From Gammaproteobacteria bacterium (GTDB taxonomy: Bacteria; Pseudomonadota; Gammaproteobacteria; Pseudomonadales; Pseudohongiellaceae), in contig JAQWMX010000016.1 of NCBI GenBank assembly GCA_029246545.1, positions 1 to 64,000 on the forward strand: a stretch of 64,000 nucleotides of DNA. Reading direction: 5' to 3'. The position numbers and the translations under genes are program-made. Each line of letters opens with the position of its first letter. The first letter of the stretch is position 1. A model generated the notes under the pieces. It was not told the DNA's origin. It saw only the letters and a program-made list of their open reading frames with translations, and searched no databases. Shown in pieces: positions 48,194 through 57,605 of this stretch.

Positions 48194-49033
48194 ATGTTTT
48201 CATGGTTTGCTAATAAAAAACTTATCATCGTGCTGATTTCAATCTTCAGCATCTCCAGCACTTCTGTCTATGCTCAACGAGAGTTCAGAGTTTTACAAAG
48301 CATGGAAGGTGATGCCTATGCTGTTTTGCCTGATGATTATATGGTGCCTGGAGAATTTGTCGTCGGACGATTGATGTACCCTTCTTATGGAGGAATGTTC
48401 GGAGGCAGAGGTAACTGGCAAATGGGAGGAACCAACTGGGCTGTGGATTACCCACTTGGTGATCGAACATATGCAAAATTGCTAAGGCGCCTAACTACTA
48501 TTGATGTTCGCTCAGTTGAACAGCCTGTTAACTTGGATGATGGTGACGATATTTTTAATTGGCCTTTCTTGATTGTTGGCATGCCTGGCAGTTGGGATTT
48601 AACTGATGGCCAAGCAGCTAAACTAAGAGAGTATCTACTTAAAGGAGGATTTTTATTGGCGGATAGTTTTTTCGGTACAAGTGAATGGTCCGGCTTTGTC
48701 AACGGCCTTAGACGTATTTTCCCGGGTCGCGCAATAGTGGATCTTCCAAACGAACATGCAGTATTTAATATTATTTATGGTCTAAGTGAGCGCAAACAAA
48801 TTAGTAATATGCGTTCGCTTTCTGGACGTGGCGTGCCTTATCGAGCAGATGGTTCCGAACCTCAATGGAAAGCAATCTTGGATGACAGCGGCCGGGTCAT
48901 AGTTGCCATCTCATTCAATAACGATATGGGGGACTCTTGGCAGCATCAGGATAATCCACGCTACCCACAACAAGATGCTGCCTTAGGTATACAGTTAGGC
49001 GTAAATTACGCTATCTATACTTTGACTCATTAA
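48194..49033 (+). CDS. DUF4159 family exported protein
   Basis: A 279-residue protein with a signal peptide (about 1-27, ending SVYAQ). The rest matches the DUF4159 pattern: NWAVDYPLGDRTYAKLLRR, a WPFLIVGMPGSWDLTDGQAAKLREYLLKGGFLLADSFFG core recalling a Rossmann-like or glutamine-amidotransferase-like fold, and a late GVNYAIYTL. The function of DUF4159 is not established. It diverges from the VTC gene, with about 270 bp between, so a functional link to the CotH/VTC cluster is possible but unproven. Confidence 0.82.
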   Translation: MFSWFANKKLIIVLISIFSISSTSVYAQREFRVLQSMEGDAYAVLPDDYMVPGEFVVGRLMYPSYGGMFGGRGNWQMGGTNWAVDYPLGDRTYAKLLRRLTTIDVRSVEQPVNLDDGDDIFNWPFLIVGMPGSWDLTDGQAAKLREYLLKGGFLLADSFFGTSEWSGFVNGLRRIFPGRAIVDLPNEHAVFNIIYGLSERKQISNMRSLSGRGVPYRADGSEPQWKAILDDSGRVIVAISFNNDMGDSWQHQDNPRYPQQDAALGIQLGVNYAIYTLTH

Positions 49034-49040
49034 GGATAAT

Positions 49041-50264
49041 TTACTTTTCAAAATAGAGCTGCATCTGCTGGGATCTTTGCCAAAACCAAATCAAACCTAT
49101 CAGACATAACAAGGCCGCAATAATATTTGTCCAGAACAGACCAAAAAAATCAGCAAAGAACCCTATAGTTAATACACCAATAGCCACTGCACCACGAGTT
49201 AGTGCAGTCCATAGGCTCAACACACGGCCACGTATTTCATCATCAATGCTATTTTGTACCATGGTCTGGCTAGAAACTGAACTTAAGGTAATAGTCCAAC
49301 CTATAGCAAATACCATTAATAGCCCTACATATATCTGAGTCGTCCAAGCAAAAAAGGCCAAAGCAATGATAGATATAAGACTATTTATCAACATACTTTG
49401 AACTAAACCTTTAGCTTTGCCACGTAAGGCTATGTACATTCCGCCTATAACTGCTCCCAAGCCTAGTACTGCAGTATATAAAGCCAATTCATCAGCTCCG
49501 CCTTTATAAATAGCACCTACGAATGCTGCCAACATTAAGGTCGCAGGTCTAACGCCACAGGCCAAAATAGTCTGCAAAATGAATATATGTCTTAACGCAG
49601 GAATATCTTTTACATAATTAATGCCCTGCTTTAACCCTTTGGTAAAAGAGTCTCCGGGGTTCAAATTTTTCGTTGCAGGTAACTTTATAAAAACCCAAGC
49701 CAGAAGGAGTGGAATATAGGAGATAGTATTGCAGAGGACTGCAACAGAAGTGCCAAACAAACTAATAACAACTCCAGCTAATGCAGGCCCAAGTAGTCTT
49801 GCTACGTTAAATACTACTGCTGTAAAAGAAGAAGCCGAAACAATATCTTTTCGCGCAACCAAATTCGGAATAATCGCCATGCGAACAGGCTGATGTGTCC
49901 CTTGTAAGATGCCGTCAAGCAAAGCAAAAATGAAAAGGATTTCTATAGTAATCTGATCAAAGACCATGAGCATAAAGAGCACAAAGGAAACCAACATCAT
50001 TATCGATTGGCATAAAACCGTCAGTAACTTGCGGTTCACCCGATCTGCCCACACACCAGAAATTGGGCTTACAATTAACAAGGGTGCAAGTTCAGCAAAG
50101 GCAACAGCGCCTACCCAAAACTCCGATTCTGTAATTTCCCAAGTTAACCAGCTAATCGCCAAACGCTGCATCCAAAACCCAATTAGAGAGATGCTATTAC
50201 CACTGATATAAATGGCAAAATTCCTATTGGAAAAAAGCGAGCGTAATGCAGAAAGGTCTGCCAA
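49041..50264 (-). CDS. MFS transporter (EntS-like exporter family)
   Basis: A 407-residue, 12-segment major facilitator protein. The signature loop between helices 2 and 3 is GVWADRVNRKLLTV, and helix 1 begins FAIYISGNSISLIGFWMQRLAISWL, typical of the EntS-like group. The substrate cannot be inferred. The only in-frame early start is TTG 50264, with no clear ribosome binding site, so the N-terminus is uncertain. It lies downstream of ccmI and convergent with the DUF4159 gene (7 bases between stops). Confidence 0.88.
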   Translation of the reverse strand: MADLSALRSLFSNRNFAIYISGNSISLIGFWMQRLAISWLTWEITESEFWVGAVAFAELAPLLIVSPISGVWADRVNRKLLTVLCQSIMMLVSFVLFMLMVFDQITIEILFIFALLDGILQGTHQPVRMAIIPNLVARKDIVSASSFTAVVFNVARLLGPALAGVVISLFGTSVAVLCNTISYIPLLLAWVFIKLPATKNLNPGDSFTKGLKQGINYVKDIPALRHIFILQTILACGVRPATLMLAAFVGAIYKGGADELALYTAVLGLGAVIGGMYIALRGKAKGLVQSMLINSLISIIALAFFAWTTQIYVGLLMVFAIGWTITLSSVSSQTMVQNSIDDEIRGRVLSLWTALTRGAVAIGVLTIGFFADFFGLFWTNIIAALLCLIGLIWFWQRSQQMQLYFEK

Positions 50265-50289
50265 AAGAAATGTCTCTTAATTATAGATT

Positions 50290-51552
50290 TTAAGGAAGCC
50301 TGTCTTTTATAGACAGTATAATTGGATCTTGTTGTTCAGCTATTACAAAAGTCTCTGATAGCACTTGAAAATCGCCGGATTCTGCAACAGCTTGACGGGC
50401 AATGCTTGCGCCCACATAAGCACTCTGCACAGAAGACAAATTAAATTGCGGCAACATAGCCATACTATCATTGAGAGTGACAGTAACTGGCAATTCATCA
50501 GGAGAAACAGTCACTGCTGCTAGCGGGGGTGTTCCTTCGCTTCTAGCAAATATAAAAACTGTCATGCCTGGCTCAATTTGCTGCAGAATGCTTTCATCAA
50601 GACTAACCGTCACTGTTAACTCCACAGCATTTGCCAGTCTCTCAACAGATTCTACATCTGTAACGCCGTCTTCTGGCTCATTTAGGTAGGCTTCAATTGT
50701 CGCGATGCGCTCATTTATTTGCGCGATTTGTTCGCTACCAACTGGCAATTGTGAAACCTGTCTTCTCCAGTAATTTGCGGCACTAGCGAGATCCTCCGCT
50801 AGCAAGGCTTCAACGGCTAAAATACTCATAATGGCTTGTTCATTAGAATTAAACAGAAGCGCTTGATCGATTGTGTTCTGTACAGTTGGAGTTAGCACAG
50901 AGCCGGCTAATAAATACTGAGACTGAGCCAATTGCCCTAGCAGTGTTGCTTTATCGAGACCGTCTTCTACCTCTTCTGACAATTGAGAAAAAACTCTGGC
51001 TGCATCGGCATATTCTTCTAAAGAAATATAAAGGGTGCCCAATGTATAACCGTTTTGAATGTCGTCACCGCGACGCTGAAAACGCTGATTTAGAATTGCC
51101 GCTATTTCATTTAAGGCTGTTAATTGATCCTCTACAGATTCAGATACATTAAGTACTTCAATTAATTCAGGTAACACTAATTCTTGCCCAGACCCGATAC
51201 TTCGATAGAACAAAAAACTACTTAAAGGAATAAAAAACATTAAGACTAAAGGCACTAACTTGGTATAAGAAGCAGCTGATGTTTGCTTGCTAACTTTGCC
51301 ACTTTCCATGTCATTCAAAAAGTTTCTTTCTAACTCTAATTTTAATTTTTCATATTCATCCTGATCAATTAAATTCTCAGTAAGATTAGCATCCAACTCA
51401 TCAACACTTTGTTGAAATAGTTCTATATTTTTTTGTTCTCTTGTTTCACTTTGTGAATTAACTCCCTGGTTGCGATAACGTAAAACAGGCACCAAGACAA
51501 ACAAAACAGCTGCAAGCATTAATAATAATATGTAGAGATTAAGCGAAGTCAT
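50290..51552 (-). CDS. ccmI: Cytochrome c maturation protein CcmI
   Basis: A 420-residue membrane-anchored chaperone of apocytochrome c. Two membrane segments (about 3-22 and 98-117) enclose a coiled cytoplasmic loop (DANLTENLIDQDEYEKLKLELERNFL). The periplasmic part has tetratricopeptide repeats (about 150-290) and a beta-rich C-terminal domain. This is the CcmI/CycH layout. It terminates the ccm operon, 51 bases after ccmH. Confidence 0.9.
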   Translation of the reverse strand: MTSLNLYILLLMLAAVLFVLVPVLRYRNQGVNSQSETREQKNIELFQQSVDELDANLTENLIDQDEYEKLKLELERNFLNDMESGKVSKQTSAASYTKLVPLVLMFFIPLSSFLFYRSIGSGQELVLPELIEVLNVSESVEDQLTALNEIAAILNQRFQRRGDDIQNGYTLGTLYISLEEYADAARVFSQLSEEVEDGLDKATLLGQLAQSQYLLAGSVLTPTVQNTIDQALLFNSNEQAIMSILAVEALLAEDLASAANYWRRQVSQLPVGSEQIAQINERIATIEAYLNEPEDGVTDVESVERLANAVELTVTVSLDESILQQIEPGMTVFIFARSEGTPPLAAVTVSPDELPVTVTLNDSMAMLPQFNLSSVQSAYVGASIARQAVAESGDFQVLSETFVIAEQQDPIILSIKDRLP

Positions 51553-51603
51553 TCTTTCTTCTTTTTGATTTTTTGGTTTTAAGTTTCAGTTTACTTATTA
51601 AGT

Positions 51604-52062
51604 TTATTTCTTATTTTCTAGAAGAGTATTTAGTTTTTTCTGCTCTTCTGAACTCAACTCCAAGGGCTGTAATTTCTGGCTGTTTTTACCTATGCGCCAG
51701 ACAATAAATATGCCAGCCAATAACAAAAAAAGCGGTCCAAACCAAAGCAAAAAAGTTCCAGAATTTAAAGGCGGACGGTAATTAATAAAATCACCATAAC
51801 GCTGTGTCAAAAAATCGATAATCTCATCGTTAGATCGACCATCAATTATTTGCTCATATATCTCAGCTCGCAAATCTGCTGCTATAGGTGCATCAGACCC
51901 GGATAAATTTGAATTCAAACACATAGGGCAACGTAATTGATCACTCAGGTCATTGAAGCGTTGTTGTTGTGACTCATTGTCAAATTGATACACAACTATT
52001 GCTGCATTAACTGACACAACAAAGGCAGAACTTATGATCAGAATAAGTATTATTTTACGCAT
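51604..52062 (-). CDS. ccmH: Cytochrome c maturation protein CcmH
   Basis: A 152-residue thiol oxidoreductase that keeps the CXXCH cysteines of apocytochromes reduced or handles the mixed disulfide with CcmG. It has a signal segment, the LRCPMCLNSNLSGSDAPIAADLR active-site region with its CXXC, and a membrane helix (about 103-123). It starts two bases after ccmG stops. Confidence 0.96.
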   Translation of the reverse strand: MRKIILILIISSAFVVSVNAAIVVYQFDNESQQQRFNDLSDQLRCPMCLNSNLSGSDAPIAADLRAEIYEQIIDGRSNDEIIDFLTQRYGDFINYRPPLNSGTFLLWFGPLFLLLAGIFIVWRIGKNSQKLQPLELSSEEQKKLNTLLENKK

Positions 52063-52064
52063 AC

Positions 52065-52610
52065 TTAATTAATACGAGAAATTACAGGTTCAAAAGTTTC
52101 TTCCCATATCTGGTGATTAATCACACCGACATGGCGATATCTAATTATACCAGCGCTATCAACAATAAAAGTTTCAGGCGCACCAGCCAATCCGAAATCA
52201 ATACCGAGACGACCGTTCAAATCAATAATCACTTTCTCAAAAGGTGAACCCTTCTCTTCCAGGAAAAGACGAGCTTCGTCCAGGTCGTCTTTATAATTAA
52301 CGCCGATAAAAGTAAGTTCTTGTTCTCGCTCACTTATTTCAACCAGATAGGGATGTTCAATATGGCAAGGAGGACACCAGGTGGCCCAGAAATTAATAAT
52401 ACTGATACCGCCTTTTAAATCTTCAGTGGATACTTGCGAAATATCCTGTATTGAACCGTAGTTCAAGCTTGGTAATGAAAATTCTGGTAATGGTCGGTTA
52501 GTTAGAGCTGAAGGCACCATACTCGGATTTCGTCCAAGACCAAACAGTAAAAGGCCAAGCATAAGCATAAAAAAGACACCTGGAATTATTAATAAAGCGC
52601 GCTTATTCAT
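52065..52610 (-). CDS. ccmG: Thiol:disulfide interchange protein CcmG/DsbE
   Basis: A 181-residue membrane-anchored thioredoxin-fold reductase of the System I pathway. The active site is WATWCPPCHIEHP. The GVNYKDD and GAPETFIVD (cis-proline) segments are characteristic of CcmG. N-terminal helix about 5-24. Its ATG overlaps the ccmF stop as TAATG. Confidence 0.96.
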   Translation of the reverse strand: MNKRALLIIPGVFFMLMLGLLLFGLGRNPSMVPSALTNRPLPEFSLPSLNYGSIQDISQVSTEDLKGGISIINFWATWCPPCHIEHPYLVEISEREQELTFIGVNYKDDLDEARLFLEEKGSPFEKVIIDLNGRLGIDFGLAGAPETFIVDSAGIIRYRHVGVINHQIWEETFEPVISRIN

Positions 52611-54625
52611 TATGATTGCGCTACCAATTCAGGTTTCGTACTCCTATTAGCTTTCACTTTTGTCGTCTCTTTAGAGTCTGATATTATTTTTTTGCTGCGA
52701 TAGCGCTTGTCCGTTATTGCTAATACACCACCAAAAGCCATGAATAGAGCACCTAGCCATATCCAGAGTACAAATGGCTTGTAGTGGATGCGTACTACCC
52801 AGCTGCCATCGCCTCTTTCATCGCCTAAGGCTGTAAACAAATCCCTAAACAACCCAACGTCAATTCCTGCCTCAGTTTGAACAGCACCGGTGGCAAAATA
52901 CAAGCGTTTCTCGGGTTCCAGCGTTATATAGTCTTCACCATTTCTAAGCACTTGAATAACTGCTCGGTCAGCTTGGTAATTTGGTCCTTGTTGCAGAGTA
53001 GCCCCTTCAAAAACGAATTCATAACTACCAATAATTTCAGATTCTCCAGGCGCTAATCGAACATCCCTTTCGACACTGTAATGACTTGTTAGACATACCC
53101 CTAAAATAGTCACTGCCATGCCAAAATGTGCAAACTGCATACCGAGATAACTCAAACTTAAGGCTTTCAATCCCTTTATAAAAGTTTCTTTGTTTGAGGT
53201 TTTATCGAAGATATCTTTTGCAATGGAAAACACAATCCATAAGGCTAAAACAACAGCGACGATTGCCGATATATTAAATTCAGATGTCACAATAACTGGA
53301 ATAATTATCCCAAAGGCTAGGCTCGCGATTAAGATTTTAGAGAGCTGCTGTTTCAAATATGCCACAGAAGTTCTTTTCCAGCGTGAAAAAGTTCCTATGC
53401 CTAATACAAATGCTAGCAAGCCCATCAAGGGTACAAATACTGTATTAAAATATGGTGGGCCAATTGAAACTCGATTCGCTTCACCATAAATCGCTTCGTG
53501 AATCAGCGGGTATAGAGTCCCTAATAACACTGCGGCCGTCGCTACAACTAAAATAATATTATTAATCAACAAAAAAACTTCTCGAGAAGTCAGTGTGTAT
53601 GACGCAGAACCCTTAACCACTGGAGCACGGATAGCATAAAGTAATAAAGACGATCCAATTACAATTAGCATAATGGTTAACAGCACCATGCCCCTTTCAG
53701 GATCCACAGCAAATGCATGTACAGAGGTAAGGACGCCTGAACGAACTATAAATGCACCCAATAAACTCAATGAGAAAGCAGCAATAGCTAACAACACAGT
53801 CCAGCTTTTAAATACGCCACGTTTTTCTGTAACGGCAAGAGAGTGGATCAAAGCTGTTCCAACCAACCAGGGCATAAATGAAACATTTTCAACAGGATCC
53901 CAAAACCACCAGCCGCCCCAACCTAATTCGTAATAAGCCCACCAACTTCCCAAGGCAATGCCAATACTCAAGAAAGCCCAAGCCGCATTGGTCCATGGGC
54001 GTGTCCATCTTGCCCATGCGGCATCCAACCTACCGCTCAAAAGCGCAGCAATAGCAAAAGCAAAAGCAACAGAGAAGCCTACGTAACCCATATATAAAAA
54101 AGGTGGATGTACAATTAATCCAAAATCCTGCAACAATGGATTCAGATCTCCGCCATCTAATGGTGTATTTAATAAAGTGCGTTCAAATGGATTTGAGGTC
54201 AGCAACATAAACAACAAAAAGGCAACAATGATAATGCCCATGACTGATAAGACACGCGCTAAGATATCCATTGGTAAATTTTTACTGAATAAACTTACTG
54301 CATAAGACCAACAGGCTAGAATCAACACCCAAAGTAACAGTGAGCCTTCATGTCCACCCCAAACGGCAGCAAACTTATACCGGTCAGGCAAAAGACTGTT
54401 TGAATTTCTAGCAACATAATTAACCGAGAAGTCATCATTTAAGAAAGCATAAGCCAGACAAGCAAAGCTCAAGGCCATAAACACCCAAATACCCGTGCTT
54501 AAAGGACGACTCAACGACATCCAAAGCTGATTATTAGTGATCGCCCCCGCCATAGGAATAATCACCAAGAGCGATGCCAAGCAAAAAGCCAGAATAAGAG
54601 AGAAATTACCGAGTTCAGGGATCAC
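52610..54625 (-). CDS. ccmF: Heme lyase component CcmF
   Basis: A 671-residue polytopic membrane protein that attaches heme to apocytochrome c. The tryptophan-rich WWD domain is GWGGWWFWDPVENVSFMPWL, with the heme-facing region VWGGHEGSLLLW before it and LIVHPPFLYMGYVG nearby. Some fourteen hydrophobic segments are visible. It overlaps ccmE by 11 bases and ccmG by one base, so translation is tightly coupled. Length is normal. Confidence 0.97.
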   Translation of the reverse strand: MIPELGNFSLILAFCLASLLVIIPMAGAITNNQLWMSLSRPLSTGIWVFMALSFACLAYAFLNDDFSVNYVARNSNSLLPDRYKFAAVWGGHEGSLLLWVLILACWSYAVSLFSKNLPMDILARVLSVMGIIIVAFLLFMLLTSNPFERTLLNTPLDGGDLNPLLQDFGLIVHPPFLYMGYVGFSVAFAFAIAALLSGRLDAAWARWTRPWTNAAWAFLSIGIALGSWWAYYELGWGGWWFWDPVENVSFMPWLVGTALIHSLAVTEKRGVFKSWTVLLAIAAFSLSLLGAFIVRSGVLTSVHAFAVDPERGMVLLTIMLIVIGSSLLLYAIRAPVVKGSASYTLTSREVFLLINNIILVVATAAVLLGTLYPLIHEAIYGEANRVSIGPPYFNTVFVPLMGLLAFVLGIGTFSRWKRTSVAYLKQQLSKILIASLAFGIIIPVIVTSEFNISAIVAVVLALWIVFSIAKDIFDKTSNKETFIKGLKALSLSYLGMQFAHFGMAVTILGVCLTSHYSVERDVRLAPGESEIIGSYEFVFEGATLQQGPNYQADRAVIQVLRNGEDYITLEPEKRLYFATGAVQTEAGIDVGLFRDLFTALGDERGDGSWVVRIHYKPFVLWIWLGALFMAFGGVLAITDKRYRSKKIISDSKETTKVKANRSTKPELVAQS

Positions 54626-55058
54626 AAGTCGCTCCGGATGCTTCCATAGCTGCTACCGATTCTGCAGACATATAATTTTCATCATGCTTTGCCAGTATTT
54701 GAGAGGCTTGAAATATACCATTGCTATCAATAAACCCATCAGCAACAACACCCTGTCCCTCACGAAATAAATCGGGTAACACACCGGTAAAAGTAACGGG
54801 AATGTCTTCTGCACAATCTGTTGCCATAAATTCAACCAATGTTCCTTCGAGCTCTCCCGTTTTCAGGCTACCAGTTTTAACCATGCCGCCAATTCGGAAA
54901 TTCTGACCAGTCGGTACAACACCTTGTGCAACTTCAGTTGGTGTGTAAAAAACATTGATACCTTCATTAAGAGCAAATAACACTAAACCGATAGCAATAG
55001 CGGAACCAGCCACAATAAAACCGACAATAGCCATACGTTGTTTACGAGGCGCTGTCAT
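54615..55058 (-). CDS. ccmE: Heme chaperone CcmE
   Basis: A 147-residue membrane-anchored periplasmic heme carrier. After the membrane helix (about 9-29) come NVFYTPTEVAQG and GMVKTGSLKTGELEG. The heme-binding histidine lies in the conserved LAKHDENYM. It hands heme to CcmF. Its start lies inside the end of ccmD (17-base overlap) and its end overlaps ccmF. Confidence 0.96.
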   Translation of the reverse strand: MTAPRKQRMAIVGFIVAGSAIAIGLVLFALNEGINVFYTPTEVAQGVVPTGQNFRIGGMVKTGSLKTGELEGTLVEFMATDCAEDIPVTFTGVLPDLFREGQGVVADGFIDSNGIFQASQILAKHDENYMSAESVAAMEASGATCDP

Positions 55059-55269
55059 TCGTCATTTCCTCTTGGTTATGTCTAGCCTGAGCTCGTTCTT
55101 GTTGTACCTGCTCACGCTTTAAAAGTTGTTTAAAGTATTTTTTCCTAGCCAACATAGGTTGCCAAATATTAAAAATAAGTATCACTACAAAAAAAGCATA
55201 GGCTGACCAAACATAGATTGCATAGCCGCCCATAGACAAGAATTCACCGAAGCTATCGAAACTACCCAT
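55042..55269 (-). CDS. ccmD: Heme exporter protein CcmD
   Basis: A 75-residue single-pass protein needed to release heme-loaded CcmE from CcmAB. Typical pieces are FLSMGGYAIYVWSAY, followed by a membrane helix and the basic RKKYFKQLLKREQ tail. A longer frame starts 18 codons upstream inside ccmC, but ATG 55269 has GGGGAG nine bases before it, lies after the ccmC stop and fits the family length, so it was preferred. Confidence 0.93.
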   Translation of the reverse strand: MGSFDSFGEFLSMGGYAIYVWSAYAFFVVILIFNIWQPMLARKKYFKQLLKREQVQQERAQARHNQEEMTNDSAS

Positions 55270-55285
55270 CAGCTGAAGCTCCCCA

Positions 55286-56038
55286 TTAGCTGAAGCCCTT
55301 GTTCGTGTTAAGAATGTCGACAACCCAATCTGTCCGGCGTTCTCTAATTAAAATTTCATTTCGTGTACGTAAAATAATAGCGATCAAATAAAAACCTAAT
55401 AAACCAAAGCCTACAAAAAAAGCTGGCAACCAAATTTCTGGTGGGTTTGCTGAGGTGTTACTTAAAGACAAGGAACTCGCACCTTGATGCAATGTGTTCC
55501 ACCATTCAACTGAGTATTTAATAATAGGAACATTTACTACACCGACCAAGCTTAATACTGCGCAAGCTTTTGAGCCTGCCGCTTCAGAGTCATATGCAGA
55601 TCGTAATGCCATCACTCCAATAAATAAAAACAACATAATTAAAGTTGAGGTTAATCTGGCATCCCAAATCCACCACGTTCCCCAAGTAGGAATTCCCCAG
55701 ACTGATCCGGTAAATAATGCTAGGGCGGTAAATGTCATACCCACCGGAGCGCAAGCTTTAGCGACCATATCTGCCATTTTAATGCGCCAAATTAAAAATG
55801 CCGCAGCCATGCAAGCCATCATGTAATAACAACCCATCGCTATAGATGCAGCAGGCACATGGATATAAGCAATGCGGTAATTCTCACCCATTTGATAATC
55901 AGGTGGAGTAAATGCCAGACCCCACACCAAGCCAATACCAAGTAAGAGAGTAGTTAACGCTGCCAGCCAAGGCATCAGTTGTCCGCTGATGGTATAAAAC
56001 CACTTCGGAGAACTTAATTTAAAAAGCCATTGCCACAT
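55286..56038 (-). CDS. ccmC: Heme exporter protein CcmC
   Basis: A 250-residue six-helix membrane protein that loads heme on CcmE. The WWD motif is GIPTWGTWWIWDARLTS, and heme-ligand histidines occur in IAYIHVPAAS and NTLHQGAS. It lies between ccmB and ccmD in the standard operon order. Length is normal. Confidence 0.97.
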   Translation of the reverse strand: MWQWLFKLSSPKWFYTISGQLMPWLAALTTLLLGIGLVWGLAFTPPDYQMGENYRIAYIHVPAASIAMGCYYMMACMAAAFLIWRIKMADMVAKACAPVGMTFTALALFTGSVWGIPTWGTWWIWDARLTSTLIMLFLFIGVMALRSAYDSEAAGSKACAVLSLVGVVNVPIIKYSVEWWNTLHQGASSLSLSNTSANPPEIWLPAFFVGFGLLGFYLIAIILRTRNEILIRERRTDWVVDILNTNKGFS

Positions 56039-56085
56039 TAACTTAACCTGCCATTTCGTAGATTGATTGAATCACTTTTGATTCA

Positions 56086-56754
56086 CTATAAACTCACACT
56101 AATTCTTAAGGCCGCGATAATAGCCAATGGAGCTAAACATAAAGCTAATACCAACATCGCACCTAATAGCGCCATTAATCCTGCAATGCCTAGGCTATTT
56201 AACGCTGAATTTACTACTCCAGTACCAAAAACCAAAACTGGAATATAAAGCGGCAATATTAACACAGCCAACAATAAACCACTCTTGGAAAGACCTACTG
56301 TTAAAGCCATACCAATAGCTCCTAGCATGGTTAATATAGGCGTTCCAATTAATAAACTGACAGTCAAAGGGATGATGCCTGCATCAGGCAATGCCAACAT
56401 ACTGGCAAAAATTGGCGCTAATATGACAAGCGGTAATCCCGACACCAACCAATGACTACTTACTTTCGCTAAAACAATAAAATATAAAGGTTGAGGGCTT
56501 AATAATAGTTGCTCTAGTGAACCATCTTCATAGTCTGCTCGAAATAAACTATCCATTGAAAGCATGACGGCCAACAAAGCTGTCACCCAAATTACACCTG
56601 GAGCGATCTCGCTGAGAAACGCTTGATCCGCCCCTACTCCAAGCGGGAACAAACTCACTGCAATCACAAAAAACATTAAGGGATTAATAATCTCGCCAGG
56701 ACTACGAAAGGCAATCAATAATTCACGTCTCAAAGTCGCTTTAATAATGCTCAC
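56086..56754 (-). CDS. ccmB: Heme exporter protein CcmB
   Basis: A 222-residue membrane permease of the CcmABCD complex with about six hydrophobic segments. Family sequences visible are SPGEIINPLMFFVIAVSLFPLGVG, DYEDGSLEQLLLSP and PLYIPVLVFGTGVVN. Its start overlaps the ccmA end by four bases. Confidence 0.96.
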   Translation of the reverse strand: MSIIKATLRRELLIAFRSPGEIINPLMFFVIAVSLFPLGVGADQAFLSEIAPGVIWVTALLAVMLSMDSLFRADYEDGSLEQLLLSPQPLYFIVLAKVSSHWLVSGLPLVILAPIFASMLALPDAGIIPLTVSLLIGTPILTMLGAIGMALTVGLSKSGLLLAVLILPLYIPVLVFGTGVVNSALNSLGIAGLMALLGAMLVLALCLAPLAIIAALRISVSL

Positions 56755-57383
56755 GCTGCTACCAAACCCGCCAAGACATCTAAATCAATTAGTTGTAATG
56801 GGTAATCAATTTGTAAACTGTGATGCGTAGTTAGAATAATTGAGCCGCCCGTTTTCGCGTGCTTACTAAGTAAGGCTTCTAATTCCGACACGCCTTGCTT
56901 ATCCAGTGCTGTAAAAGGCTCATCTAAAACCCATAGCTTTGCCTGGCTCAACAACATCCGGGCTAAACTGACACGTCTTTGTTGCCCCGCAGACATTAAA
57001 TAACATGGCATATCTTCATAACCATAAAGATTAAAGCTGTTAAGGGCAGTTTTAATCTGACTTGAATTGCTTATGCCTCGAGAAGCGCAGTACCAGTTCA
57101 AATTTTCTTTTGCAGTTAGGGTCTTGTTTATTGCTGGCGTATGGCCGAGATAAAATACTTCATTGTTAAAATCTTGCCGAGCTTTACGTTGTGCTATACC
57201 GCGCCAATGAATTTCACCAGAAAACTCATCGTTTAAACCACATAAAATTCTAAGTAAAGTCGTTTTACCGCTGCCGTTAGATCCCTGAATTTGCCAAATT
57301 TCTCCATCAGCCACATCAAAAGCCAGGTTCTGGAATAGAACCCGCTCATCACGTTCACAAAATAGATTATTAACAGTCAGCAT
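56751..57383 (-). CDS. ccmA: Cytochrome c biogenesis ATP-binding protein CcmA
   Basis: A 210-residue ABC ATPase that uses ATP to free holo-CcmE. Walker A is GSNGSGKTTLLRIL, the signature-type loop LMSAGQQRRVSLARM, and Walker B LWVLDEPFTALD. It is the first gene of the ccmABCDEFGHI operon. A TATAAT lies 30 bp upstream on the same strand. Confidence 0.96.
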   Translation of the reverse strand: MLTVNNLFCERDERVLFQNLAFDVADGEIWQIQGSNGSGKTTLLRILCGLNDEFSGEIHWRGIAQRKARQDFNNEVFYLGHTPAINKTLTAKENLNWYCASRGISNSSQIKTALNSFNLYGYEDMPCYLMSAGQQRRVSLARMLLSQAKLWVLDEPFTALDKQGVSELEALLSKHAKTGGSIILTTHHSLQIDYPLQLIDLDVLAGLVAA

Positions 57384-57412
57384 TATTCAATGTTTAACCT
57401 TATATTGACTCG

Positions 57413-57418
57413 ATTATA
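57413..57418 (-). promoter_or_regulatory. Possible -10 box for the ccm operon
   Basis: A perfect TATAAT on the minus strand about 30 bp before ccmA, in a 222-bp intergenic gap to dcd. No convincing -35 hexamer sits 16-18 bp upstream, so the promoter may be weak or activated. Confidence 0.35.
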
Positions 57419-57605
57419 GCCTACGAAAACCTGTAAGCTCATGAAACAAAAAAGGATTTTCTTACTTGCTAAAACTCTTTTTCCCTAATAGCGTTATGAG
57501 CGCAGTAAGAACGAGACGAAAACCGGATTTAATGAAGGAGCTTACTCTTCTGGTAAGTGACTGTATTGAATCCAGCTTTCAACGAAGTAATTGAAAGCGC
57601 AATAG

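Noticed and set aside
57496-57594. Plus-strand 32-codon ORF between ccmA and dcd
   Set aside because: No ribosome binding site, no recognisable similarity, and a composition that could be chance.
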